Shown here: piece by piece, positions 1 through 6,955 of the stretch
Layout: each line of letters opens with the position of its first letter
How positions within the stretch are numbered: position 1 is the stretch's first letter
Assembly: GCA_910587755.1 (NCBI GenBank)
Contig: CAJUNZ010000073.1
Coordinates: 1-14,394, forward strand
Origin: an uncultured Acetatifactor sp.
GTDB taxonomy: Bacteria > Bacillota > Clostridia > Lachnospirales > Lachnospiraceae
Length of the DNA stretch: 14,394 bases
Reading direction: 5' to 3'
Translations under genes and position numbers: made by a program
The notes under the pieces: model-generated
What the model was told of the DNA's origin: nothing
What the model saw: the letters and a program-made list of their open reading frames with translations, nothing else
Database searches by the model: none

Positions 1-67
1 AAGAACAGTGGGATCTTCTGGCTTCTTAGTGGTACAAACTTTCAACTCTCAAGTATAGCCGCCTTTT

Positions 68-100
68 GTAAAAATAAAGGACCTTGCGTGAGCAAGGCCC
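68..100 (-). terminator. Intrinsic terminator, minus strand
   Basis: GGACCTTGC (79-87) and GCAAGGCCC (92-100) form a 9-bp stem (one G-U pair in the minus-strand RNA) with a 4-nt loop. On the minus strand it is followed by TTTATTTTTAC (78-68). Confidence 0.6.
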
Positions 101-244
101 CGTAAAAGCGTTTTCTTTCAGTTCCGAAGAACCTATTCGGTTTGAGGTTATCGCATAACCCAAGGTCTGGCTCCACAATCGGCTGCATACCGACACAGTC
201 AATTGTTTCATAACCAACGATAGCTGATCTCGTCGCTATCCTCT
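68..244 (-). ncRNA. Candidate small structured transcript, unidentified
   Basis: A minus-strand promoter (251-278) and a minus-strand intrinsic terminator (68-100) delimit a transcript of roughly 170 nt. Read on the minus strand it holds several short hairpins: GATAGC/GCTATC near its 5' end, GGTTAT-GCG-ATAACC in the middle, GTTC-TTCG-GAAC, then the terminator stem. A 63-codon frame crosses it (26-217), but that frame runs through the terminator and resembles no family I know, so I prefer a non-coding RNA or an attenuated leader for a gene left of the window. I do not recognise it as 6S, tmRNA, SRP or RNase P RNA. It could also be the end region of a mobile element, since a transposase fragment lies next to it. 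Confidence 0.38.
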
Positions 245-250
245 ATAAAC

Positions 251-278
251 ATTATAGCACAAAGTAGATTCAAGTCAA
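251..278 (-). promoter_or_regulatory. Sigma-A-type promoter for the minus-strand transcript
   Basis: On the minus strand there is TTGACT (278-273), a 16-bp spacer, then a perfect TATAAT (256-251). Transcription would start near 244 and run leftward. Confidence 0.55.
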
Positions 279-289
279 TAGGCTTGAAT

Positions 290-532
290 TTATTTGAGGA
301 CGGCGTCCATTGGTGCGTCTAATATATTATATGTAATTGCTTGAAAAATTGTCAAATACTTCCTTACTACCACAGAGCGCAGTCCCTGCTCTGCCATATG
401 TCTCTGGATCCGCTTGATGCTACAGGGTGTCCCGGCGCCATTGAGTACACGGCATAGTTTGACAGCCCCATATCTGCGTTTGGAATCCTCAAAGACCTGT
501 TTCACTTTTCTGCCGAATTCCTCATACTCCAT
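290..532 (-). pseudogene. Truncated IS3-family transposase (OrfB N-terminal fragment)
   Basis: Residues 1-59 look like the HTH_21-type N-terminal region of IS3/IS150-group OrfB transposases: a 'SKRRYGAVKLCRVLN' stretch, then 'IKRIQRHMAEQGLRS'. The catalytic DDE (rve) domain is missing. Homology appears to stop at about position 355, after which the frame reads 21 unrelated residues to a stop. No OrfA or clear terminal inverted repeats are visible nearby. Full OrfB proteins are about 270-300 residues, so this 80-codon piece should be inactive. It marks an old insertion or deletion point next to the small-RNA promoter. Confidence 0.7.
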
Positions 533-597
533 CCGCTTATTTGAAGGTACACAAACCAGAGCTTTGTATCTGGTTTAAGATCCTGTGTTTTTGCCAT
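502..597 (-). other. Short reading frame with RBS upstream of the transposase fragment
   Basis: A 31-codon frame begins MAKTQDLKPDTK on the minus strand, with an AGAAAGGG ribosome binding site about 7 nt upstream. It ends inside the transposase fragment in another frame. An 8-8-8 palindrome (AAACCAGA 553-560 / TCTGGTTT 569-576) lies within it, and AT-rich -10-like boxes (TATACT, 632-627) lie upstream. It may be the surviving 5' end of a gene cut by the IS remnant. I do not recognise the peptide. Confidence 0.2.
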
Positions 598-842
598 AAT
601 ACAGCCCTTTCTTAAGTGTTGCCTTCAGTATACTATAAAATCTTGCCAGTTAATATTCTTTTTGGTTATCTTTGCACCTCGCAGCAGATTAATGGGAGAT
701 GCAGTCTTCAGCAGAAAAAACATACTTCCCTTTGGATTATTCCTAAAATATTGTGAGCGCATAGAAAAGGTAAGTCAAATGCGCAAAAATATATTAAGTT
801 CTCCCGGGGTGAAAAAAAGCTGGTAAAATAGTTGAATTAGTG
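598..842. other. Intergenic AT-rich stretch, no gene seen
   Basis: No convincing coding frame on either strand. The only structure I note is an inverted repeat GCGCAT (757-762) / ATGCGC (779-784) with a 16-nt spacer, about 155 bp upstream of the diguanylate cyclase start. It could be a hairpin or a regulator site; there is no further support. Confidence 0.3.
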
Positions 843-848
843 TATAAT
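820..848 (+). promoter_or_regulatory. Probable promoter of the GGDEF gene (strong -10, weak -35)
   Basis: A perfect TATAAT lies at 843-848. No good -35 box sits 16-18 bp upstream (best is around TGGTAA, 821-826). Transcription from about 855 would leave a ~90-nt leader before the ATG at 942. Confidence 0.35.
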
Positions 849-941
849 GATTGTTGGCAGAGAGTGCACTTCAAGTTCCCTGCTTTTCCAAACAGCTACA
901 TTGTGTTTCATAGTTAATGTCAAACTACACAGGAGATACGG

Positions 942-2846
942 ATGAAGCCACTCAAAAAAATCATCAGCATGTACATGAATCGGGTTACATTGGTTCTGAT
1001 TTCTTTTTTGACCCTTGTCATTGTTTGTGTTCAGATTGCAGACACGCACCGGCAGGCTTACGAAGACGCTGTAATGACAATTCAGCAGATTGAGCAGGTT
1101 TTGGAACAGAACAATGCCGAGCTTGCGGAGATCAGTGAAGAATACAGCCAGACCTGCCTGCGCAATGCCGAGGCGATCGCTTATCTGATTCAGAATAAGC
1201 CATCCTTGCTTGACAGTGTTGACGAACTCAAACGGATTGCGGTTTTTATGGAGGTGGATGAGATCCATATTTTTGACGAGACGGGACGTATCTATGCCGG
1301 AACGCACCCCGAGTATTTTGACTATACCTTTGATTCCGGGGAACAGATGATGTTTTTCAAGCCGATGCTGACCGATAAGTCTTTAAAACTTGTACAGGAT
1401 ATAACCCCCAACACCGCAGAAGCAAAGCTCATGCAGTATTCAGCTCTGTGGAGTGTTGACGGGAATTTTATCGTTCAGGTGGGAATGTCCCCCGTCAGTG
1501 TTATGAAAGTGACGCAGAAAAATGAACTTTCCTTTATATTCTCCCTGTTTCGTGTGAACCCGGAGGCCAGCTATTATGCCATTGATAAAATCAGCGGAGA
1601 GATCGTGGGCTCCACAGAATTGGACAGTGTGCATAAAAATGTCGAAGAAATTGGGCTGAGTCTCGATGATATTGCCGGCCAGGAGAAGGGATTTCGGGCA
1701 GTCGTCAGCGGTCAACCCTCGTTTTGCGTATTTCAGTCCGTTGATTCCAATTATATTGGGCGTATCCTTACCAACCGCGTGCTCTATGAGTGGGTTATGC
1801 TGAACACCTTTGTTCTCTTTTTCTGCCTGTTTATCATTGCGGTGGTCCTTATGCATGCGGTGACGGGATATACCAACCGCTATGTGGTAAATGACATTTA
1901 CCGCATCAATGAAAAACTTCATGTCATTGCCGCGGGGAATCTGGACGAGGCCATAGACATTCAGAGCAGTGCGGAATTTTCAGAATTGAGCAGCGATATC
2001 AATCGGATGAAAAAGAGTCTTCTGGATTATAACCAGAAAATGTCCTATGTGCTCAGCAAAACAAATATGTACATTGGTGTGTATGAGTACAATGAGTGTA
2101 TGAGGCAGGTCCGCTTTACGGAGTATGTGCCGCAGATTCTGGGGCTTACCCCTGAAAGAGCGGAGCAGCTGTCGGGCGACTATCGGATGTTCAGGGAATT
2201 TCTTTCCTGTCTCCGCAGCCATCCTCTTGCCGATGAGGCCAATGTCTTTGAGCTGGAAAACCGCTATGTCAAAGTGGAGGAAATTTCCGAGAACGGCAAT
2301 ATTTTCGGCGTCCTGATTGATGTGACAGAGGATACATTAAAGCGTCTGCAGATTGAACAGGAGAGGGATTATGACCTTCTGACAGGGTTGTATAACCGCC
2401 GGGGGCTGGAAGGTTTTCTGGCTTCCTGTTTTCTTAACCCGAAGGAGCTCTGGGAGAGCGCTCTTGTGATGATTGATGCAGACGGATTAAAGACGGTAAA
2501 CGATACATACGGCCATGAGGGAGGGGACGCTTATCTGAAGCAGCTTGCCGATCTTCTGGGAAAATCTGCCCCGGGCCACAGTGTTGCCGCAAGACTGGGA
2601 GGGGACGAATTTGTTCTGTTTTTGTATGGGTATCAGACCCAGCGGGATCTTTTTGACGCTGTCAAGGCATTGGAAAAGCTGCAGAACAACAGTCGTGCCC
2701 GTCTGAATGACGAGTTAGATGTCCCTCTTGGCTTTTCATTTGGCTGCTGTCTGACGAGAAATCACACCGATTATCAGGCGCTGCTAAAAGAAGCTGACGA
2801 GAAGATGTATGAAAACAAAAAGTCCCGCAAGTGTGGGCGATCCTGA
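942..2846 (+). CDS. Membrane-anchored sensor diguanylate cyclase (GGDEF)
   Basis: This 634-residue protein should make cyclic di-GMP from two GTP at the inner face of the membrane in response to an outside signal. A first transmembrane helix lies at about 12-32, then an extracytoplasmic region of about 250 residues that resembles Cache-type sensors in size and layout. A second helix lies at about 284-307, followed by a HAMP-like linker (about 308-362). Residues about 370-460 look PAS-like, ending in 'GVLIDVTED'. The GGDEF domain spans about 478-630, with 'LTGLYNRRG', 'DADGLKTVNDTYGHEGGD', an intact GGDEF at 553-557, and a closing 'ADEKMYENKK'. The RxxD inhibitory site five residues before GGDEF is absent, so classical product inhibition is not expected. 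The start has AGGAGA about 8 nt upstream. No EAL domain is present. Confidence 0.9.
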   Translation: MKPLKKIISMYMNRVTLVLISFLTLVIVCVQIADTHRQAYEDAVMTIQQIEQVLEQNNAELAEISEEYSQTCLRNAEAIAYLIQNKPSLLDSVDELKRIAVFMEVDEIHIFDETGRIYAGTHPEYFDYTFDSGEQMMFFKPMLTDKSLKLVQDITPNTAEAKLMQYSALWSVDGNFIVQVGMSPVSVMKVTQKNELSFIFSLFRVNPEASYYAIDKISGEIVGSTELDSVHKNVEEIGLSLDDIAGQEKGFRAVVSGQPSFCVFQSVDSNYIGRILTNRVLYEWVMLNTFVLFFCLFIIAVVLMHAVTGYTNRYVVNDIYRINEKLHVIAAGNLDEAIDIQSSAEFSELSSDINRMKKSLLDYNQKMSYVLSKTNMYIGVYEYNECMRQVRFTEYVPQILGLTPERAEQLSGDYRMFREFLSCLRSHPLADEANVFELENRYVKVEEISENGNIFGVLIDVTEDTLKRLQIEQERDYDLLTGLYNRRGLEGFLASCFLNPKELWESALVMIDADGLKTVNDTYGHEGGDAYLKQLADLLGKSAPGHSVAARLGGDEFVLFLYGYQTQRDLFDAVKALEKLQNNSRARLNDELDVPLGFSFGCCLTRNHTDYQALLKEADEKMYENKKSRKCGRS

Positions 2847-2883
2847 AGGGGAGGCAGAATCAGATAGGGATACTGACAAAGTG

Positions 2884-2909
2884 AAAGGCGCGAATGCCTT
2901 TTGTGATTT
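2884..2909 (+). terminator. Weak intrinsic terminator after the GGDEF gene
   Basis: AAAGGC (2884-2889) and GCCTTT (2896-2901) form a 6-bp stem with a 6-nt loop, followed by TGTGATTT. The tail is poor, so read-through into the next gene is likely. Confidence 0.3.
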
Positions 2910-2931
2910 AAACAGGTGTAAGGAGGACATT

Positions 2932-3492
2932 GTGAGCGACATATTGGAATTTGCCCATAGAGATGACTTTAGAGAGTGGCTGACAGATCACTGTCTGTCA
3001 AAGGAAGGCGTCTGGCTTTTGTTTGGCAAGGCCGGCGGGCCCAAGACGATAAAAGCGGCGGAAGCTCTGGAAGAAGCCCTCTGTTTTGGCTGGATTGACG
3101 GGCAGATGCAGAGTATTGACGATAAAACATATAAAAAGTATTTTTCCATGCGCAGGGAGAAGAGCAAGTGGTCAGAGAAAAACAAGGCACTGGTTCAGAG
3201 CCTTGAGGAGCGGGGGCTTATGACTGATTTCGGCAGAAAGAAGGTACAGGAAGCCCGGGAAAACGGTCAGTGGGATGAGCCGAAACCCACGGCGGTTACG
3301 GAAGAGCAGATTGCCTGCCTTTCCGCCCTGCTGGAAGGATACGAACCCGCCTGGACAAATTTCCAGGCCATGTCCTTGTCCGTAAAGAAAACATATACGA
3401 AGGCATGTTTGGACGCTAAGACAGATGCGGGACGGGAAAAACGGATCGCCTGGATGGTGGACAGGCTGAATAAAAACCTGAAACCCATGTGA
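2932..3492 (+). CDS. YdeI/OmpD-associated family protein
   Basis: 186 residues from a GTG start with AGGAGGA (2921-2927) at ideal spacing. An ATG at 2809 in the same frame lies inside the GGDEF gene and is not used. Family signatures are 'GVWLLFGKAGGPKTIKAAEALEEALCFGWID' (given as two blocks: GVWLLFGKAG, then EALEEALCFGWID), 'DGQMQSIDD', 'YFSMRREKSKWSEKNK', and a Lys-rich C-terminal region with 'RIAWMVDRLNKN'. This matches the small bacteriocin-resistance-annotated YdeI family, whose biochemical function is not well defined. It is probably cytoplasmic, with no signal peptide or membrane segment. It lies 22 bp before rarA and may be co-transcribed with it. Confidence 0.82.
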   Translation: MSDILEFAHRDDFREWLTDHCLSKEGVWLLFGKAGGPKTIKAAEALEEALCFGWIDGQMQSIDDKTYKKYFSMRREKSKWSEKNKALVQSLEERGLMTDFGRKKVQEARENGQWDEPKPTAVTEEQIACLSALLEGYEPAWTNFQAMSLSVKKTYTKACLDAKTDAGREKRIAWMVDRLNKNLKPM

Positions 3493-3514
3493 CAAGTTTT
3501 AGAAGAGGTAAGGA

Positions 3515-4861
3515 ATGGAACAGCTTTCAATTTTTGATATGGGTACAGATCAGGGGACGGCGCCTGGGCTGGCCCCTCTGGCGGACAGAATGCGTCCCCA
3601 GTCCCTGGAGGACTATGTGGGACAGAGGCATCTGCTGGGAGAGGGGATGCTGCTGCGTCGGATGCTGGAGAAGGACATGGTCTCATCCATGATTTTCTGG
3701 GGGCCTCCCGGGGTGGGTAAGACCACCCTGGCCCGGATTGTGGCAAACCGCACCCAGTCCGATTTCGTGAATTTCAGCGCGGTTACCAGCGGTATCAAGG
3801 AGATCAAGGACATTATGAAACAGGCGGAGGAGCGCCGGGCCTACGGTGTGCGCACGCTGGTGTTTGTGGACGAGATCCACCGCTTTAACAAGGCTCAGCA
3901 GGACGCTTTTCTCCCCTATGTGGAGAAGGGCAGCATTACCCTTATCGGGGCAACCACGGAAAATCCTTCTTTTGAGATAAACGCCGCCCTTTTGTCCCGC
4001 TGCAGGGTTTTTGTGCTGAAGGAGCTGGATGAGGAGGATCTGAAGAGGCTGCTGTTCCATGCTCTGAGAGATAAGAGAGGATTCGGCGGTACGGAAGTGC
4101 ACATGGAAGAGGGGCTTGTCAGCATTCTCGCCGCCTTTGCCAACGGGGATGCCCGCAGGGCGTTGAACGCACTGGAGACGGCAGTGCTGAACGGCCAGAT
4201 TGCCCCCGACGGCTCCATCACCGTGACGGAGGAACTGTTGGAACAGTGTCTTGGGAAAAAGACGCTGCTCTACGATAAGAAAGGGGAGGAGCATTACAAC
4301 CTGATTTCCGCCCTTCACAAATCCATGCGGAATTCAGATCCGGATGCGGCTGTGTACTGGCTGGCAAGAATGCTGGAGGCGGGGGAGGATCCCCTCTTTA
4401 TCGCCAGACGGCTGATTCGTTTTGCCAGCGAAGACATTGGCATTGCAGACAGCCAGGCACTGCAGATCGCGGTGGCGGCCTACCAGGCCTGTCATTTTAA
4501 CGGTATGCCGGAGTGCAATCTCAATCTGACACAGGCGGTGGTCTATCTGACCCTGGCGCCCCGCTCCAATGCCCTGTACCAGGCTTATGAGAACGCTAAG
4601 TCAGATGCCCTGACCATGCTTTCGGAGCCTGTGCCTCTGACCATCCGCAACGCTCCTACCAGGCTGATGGAGGAACTTCAGTATGGCAAGGGCTATGTCT
4701 ACGCTCACGACACGGAGGAGAAGATTGCCCGCATGACCTGCCTGCCGGAGAGCCTGAAAGATAAGCGGTATTACCTTCCCACGGAGGAAGGGGCTGAGGG
4801 AATTTTTAAGGAGAGACTGGAGCGGAGCAGGAAATTCAGGCGGGCAGACGAAAAGGAATGA
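3515..4861 (+). CDS. rarA: RarA/MgsA replication-associated AAA+ ATPase
   Basis: 448 residues, the usual size for RarA (MgsA/WRNIP1 family), an ATPase related to clamp loaders that acts at stalled replication forks. The family opening 'PLADRMRPQSLEDYVGQRHLL' is present (PLADRMRP, then EDYVGQRHLL). Walker A is GPPGVGKT at 63-70 and Walker B is LVFVDEIH at 115-122. A sensor region 'GATTENPSFEIN' and 'LLSRCRVF' follow. The C-terminal half holds the tetramerisation-type region: 'KSMRNSDPDAAVYWLARML', 'RRLIRFASEDIG', 'NAPTRLMEELQYGKGY'. The start ATG has AGAGGTAAGG just upstream. An extra N-terminal segment contains QLSIF, a possible beta-clamp-binding motif. The stop is 15 bp before larE. Confidence 0.95.
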   Translation: MEQLSIFDMGTDQGTAPGLAPLADRMRPQSLEDYVGQRHLLGEGMLLRRMLEKDMVSSMIFWGPPGVGKTTLARIVANRTQSDFVNFSAVTSGIKEIKDIMKQAEERRAYGVRTLVFVDEIHRFNKAQQDAFLPYVEKGSITLIGATTENPSFEINAALLSRCRVFVLKELDEEDLKRLLFHALRDKRGFGGTEVHMEEGLVSILAAFANGDARRALNALETAVLNGQIAPDGSITVTEELLEQCLGKKTLLYDKKGEEHYNLISALHKSMRNSDPDAAVYWLARMLEAGEDPLFIARRLIRFASEDIGIADSQALQIAVAAYQACHFNGMPECNLNLTQAVVYLTLAPRSNALYQAYENAKSDALTMLSEPVPLTIRNAPTRLMEELQYGKGYVYAHDTEEKIARMTCLPESLKDKRYYLPTEEGAEGIFKERLERSRKFRRADEKE

Positions 4862-4876
4862 ACGCGAGGTGATTCT

Positions 4877-5623
4877 TTGAACTTACAGAAATTTTTTTCC
4901 AGGCATCCCAGGGCGGCAGTGGCTTTTTCCGGCGGGGTGGACTCGGCCTATCTTCTCTATGCTGCAAAGAAGTATGGGGAGAAAGTATGCGCCTACTATG
5001 TAAAATCGGAATTTCAGCCCCGGTTTGAGCTGGAAGATGCCGTAAGACTGGCGGCGGGTTTGGACGCAGAGTTAAAGATACTGGAGCTGGAGGTGCTTTC
5101 CGATCCCTGTGTCAAAGAAAATCCATCCGACCGCTGCTATCACTGCAAGAGGGCGATATTCAGCGCCATTATGGAGGCTGCCAAAGAGGATGGTTTTCCT
5201 GTTCTGCTGGACGGCACAAACGCTTCCGACGATGCATCGGACCGTCCGGGAATGAAGGCTCTGCAGGAGCTCTCCGTCCTTTCCCCTCTGCGGGAGTGCG
5301 GGCTGACAAAAGCCAAGATCCGCACTCTGTCAAAGGAGGCAGGGCTGTTTACCTGGGACAAGCCCGCCTATGCCTGTCTTGCCACAAGGCTGCCCACAGG
5401 TGAAGGGATTACCCCGGAGAAACTGGCGGCGGTGGAAGCGGCGGAAGATTTTTTATTTTCCCTGGGTTTTACGGACTTCCGGGTACGCACCCGGAACGGC
5501 AGTGCAAAATTGCAGCTGCGGGAGGCTCAATGGCCCCTTTTGTTAAAGCACAGAGAGGCCATTCTGGAAAAACTGAAAGAATATTATACGGCAGCAGTTC
5601 TGGATCTGGAGGTGAGAGAGTGA
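4877..5623 (+). CDS. larE: LarE, sulfur transferase of nickel-pincer cofactor synthesis
   Basis: 248 residues from a TTG start with GAGGTG 6 nt upstream. LarE uses ATP to adenylate the carboxylates of the pyridinium mononucleotide made by LarB and turns them into thiocarboxylates. The N-terminal PP-loop SGGVDS is at 18-23 and a conserved DGTNASD at 112-118. Cys167 in 'YACLATRLPTG' sits where the sacrificial sulfur-donor cysteine of Lactiplantibacillus plantarum LarE lies (family knowledge). A further CYHC pair (Cys87, Cys90) may matter, because some LarE proteins use an iron-sulfur cluster for sulfur transfer; which type this is cannot be decided by eye. The gene overlaps larB by 4 bp (stop TGA within GTGA), implying translational coupling. 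Confidence 0.93.
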   Translation: MNLQKFFSRHPRAAVAFSGGVDSAYLLYAAKKYGEKVCAYYVKSEFQPRFELEDAVRLAAGLDAELKILELEVLSDPCVKENPSDRCYHCKRAIFSAIMEAAKEDGFPVLLDGTNASDDASDRPGMKALQELSVLSPLRECGLTKAKIRTLSKEAGLFTWDKPAYACLATRLPTGEGITPEKLAAVEAAEDFLFSLGFTDFRVRTRNGSAKLQLREAQWPLLLKHREAILEKLKEYYTAAVLDLEVRE

Positions 5624-6381
5624 ACACAGACATAAGAAAACTGCTGGAAGGCGTCAGCAACGGTTCGGTTTCCGTTGACGATGCTCTTTTAAAGCTGAAG
5701 ACAAAGCCTTTTGAAGATATTGGCTACGCCAAAGTGGATATGCACAGAAAGCTGCGCCAGGGTGCGGCGGAAGTGATCTATGGGGCGGGAAAAACACCGG
5801 AGCAGATTACGGGGATTGTGGAGACCATGCTGAAAAACGGACAGAGTACCGTTCTAATTACCCGGCTTTCGGCGGAAGCCGCAGCGGAAGTGGCAAAGAC
5901 GCACCCGTTGGATTATCATAAAGATGCCTGCTGTGGAATAATCGGATCCATCCCTGCGCCGGACGGAATCGGGAAGATTGTTGTGGCCACAGGGGGGACC
6001 AGCGACATTCCGGTGGCGGAGGAAGCGGCTCTGACCGCGGCGGTGCTGGGCAGTGAGGTGGTGCGCCTGTATGATGTGGGTGTGGCGGGGCTGCACCGGA
6101 CACTGGCGCACCTGGAAGAGATTATGAGTGCCAGCGTGATTATCGCCATTGCAGGGATGGAGGGCGCACTTGCCAGTGTCCTGGGGGGACTTGCAGACTG
6201 TCCGGTTATAGCGGTTCCCACCAGTGTGGGATATGGGGCGTCTTTTCACGGCCTTTCCGCCCTGCTGGCTATGCTCAATTCCTGCGCCAGCGGCGTCTCC
6301 GTGGTGAACATTGACAACGGTTTTGGGGCCGGATATCTTGCCAATATGATCAACCATGTAACAGTTCAGACAGGGCGCTGA
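5620..6381 (+). CDS. larB: LarB, pyridinium biscarboxylate mononucleotide synthase
   Basis: 253 residues from a GTG start overlapping the larE stop, with GGAGGTGAG (5609-5615 region) at good spacing; in-frame ATGs further upstream lie inside larE. LarB carboxylates and hydrolyses nicotinic acid adenine dinucleotide to give the biscarboxylated mononucleotide that LarE then thiolates. The C-terminal half is PurE-like: 'VVATGGTSDIPVAEEA', 'AGMEGALASVLGGL', 'PTSVGYGASFHGLSALL'. Cys222 in 'LNSCASGVS' matches the position of the catalytic cysteine (Cys221 in L. plantarum LarB, from family knowledge). An N-terminal 'GYAKVDMHRKLRQGAAEVIYG' (GYAKVDMHRKLR, then GAAEVIYG) is also typical. It is the last gene of the rarA-larE-larB run; a perfect palindrome lies 51 bp after the stop. 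Confidence 0.94.
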   Translation: MNTDIRKLLEGVSNGSVSVDDALLKLKTKPFEDIGYAKVDMHRKLRQGAAEVIYGAGKTPEQITGIVETMLKNGQSTVLITRLSAEAAAEVAKTHPLDYHKDACCGIIGSIPAPDGIGKIVVATGGTSDIPVAEEAALTAAVLGSEVVRLYDVGVAGLHRTLAHLEEIMSASVIIAIAGMEGALASVLGGLADCPVIAVPTSVGYGASFHGLSALLAMLNSCASGVSVVNIDNGFGAGYLANMINHVTVQTGR

Positions 6382-6668
6382 AGTGTCACTCAACCATACC
6401 AATGATAGGGAAAAGGCATGGAGTTGTGGGTGGGGTATGCTCGCATGTATGAGCATACCCAGGGGATTGAAGAACAGACAAAGATATCAACTTCTGGAAA
6501 AGAGAACATTAAATTAGCTGTCAAATTATAGCTGTTTGAAAACCAGCTTCAACCTTTCTGACAAGAGTGTTATCTGTCTGTATTGGAACAGGGTGCGGCA
6601 GTGCGTTTGGTGTGGAGGGAATTCTGGCTTCTCCAGGGACACCGGGAGTGCCGGAGCATGGTTTGGGC
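6382..6668. other. larB-larC gap, first half, no convincing gene
   Basis: Apart from the palindrome at 6433-6460 I see no supported gene. A 42-codon frame opens with GTG at 6567 and ends at 6695; it has no clear ribosome binding site and no recognisable motif. Confidence 0.35.
6433..6460. repeat. Perfect 10-bp palindrome downstream of larB
   Basis: GGGTATGCTC (6433-6442) and GAGCATACCC (6451-6460) are exact reverse complements around an 8-nt loop. No T-tract follows on either strand, so it is not a standard intrinsic terminator. It could be an extragenic palindromic repeat, an mRNA 3'-end stabiliser or a protein-binding site. Confidence 0.5.
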
Positions 6669-6697
6669 TTGACATTTGGTTCAGAATATAGTTAAAT
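6669..6697 (+). promoter_or_regulatory. Candidate promoter for larC
   Basis: A perfect TTGACA (6669-6674) is followed by a 17-bp spacer and TTAAAT (6692-6697, four of six matches). Transcription would start near 6704, giving a ~250-nt leader before larC. This would allow larC to be expressed apart from larE-larB. Confidence 0.45.
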
Positions 6698-6733
6698 GAG
6701 TGCCGGGAGGCGGAAAAGCGAGAGGTTTTCTGT

Positions 6734-6892
6734 ATGATGAAAGAATGTCCGAAATATTTGAAAGGATACGAGGATATCTGGAAAAAAGACCCCAGAGTTG
6801 CTGGAACTTGGCAGGAAAATCCAGGAAGAGGGATTTCCTCAGACAGGGGAGTCCTCTCAAAATATCACAAAGGGCAGGGGCGGAATAACTAA
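6734..6892 (+). pseudogene. Small ORF, possibly a gene remnant before larC
   Basis: A 52-codon frame starts ATGATG with AGAGG 8 nt upstream, about 30 nt after the candidate promoter. Its opening (CPKYLKGYEDIWKKDPR) reminds me of the N-terminus of GH29 alpha-L-fucosidases (YLKGYE...DPR), so it may be a decayed 5' end. This is a memory-based resemblance only. Two other frames overlap it. One (6700-6888) reads MSEIFERIRGYLEK. The other is open from 6762 to a TAA at 6951-6953, reads ELLELGRKIQEEGFP and ends in a CNSC motif, 2 bp before larC. The frames meet at an A-run (6782-6787), so a frameshifted remnant is as likely as an intact small gene. Confidence 0.3.
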
Positions 6893-6955
6893 AACGAGCT
6901 GCAACAGCTGTGAAAGCAGGGCTGATTATATCAATACAAAGAGGGAGGCATAATT

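Noticed and set aside
26..217. 63-codon minus-strand frame in the first 220 bases
   Set aside because: It crosses an intrinsic terminator and matches no family I know; treated as passing through a small RNA or leader.
5530..5619. Longer N-terminus for LarB starting inside larE
   Set aside because: The extra 30 residues are larE sequence in another frame; GTG 5620 has a good ribosome site and gives the normal family length.
6382..6955. Nickel/cobalt (NiCo) riboswitch in the larB-larC gap
   Set aside because: I looked for the conserved purine-rich motifs and four-helix pattern and did not find them by eye.
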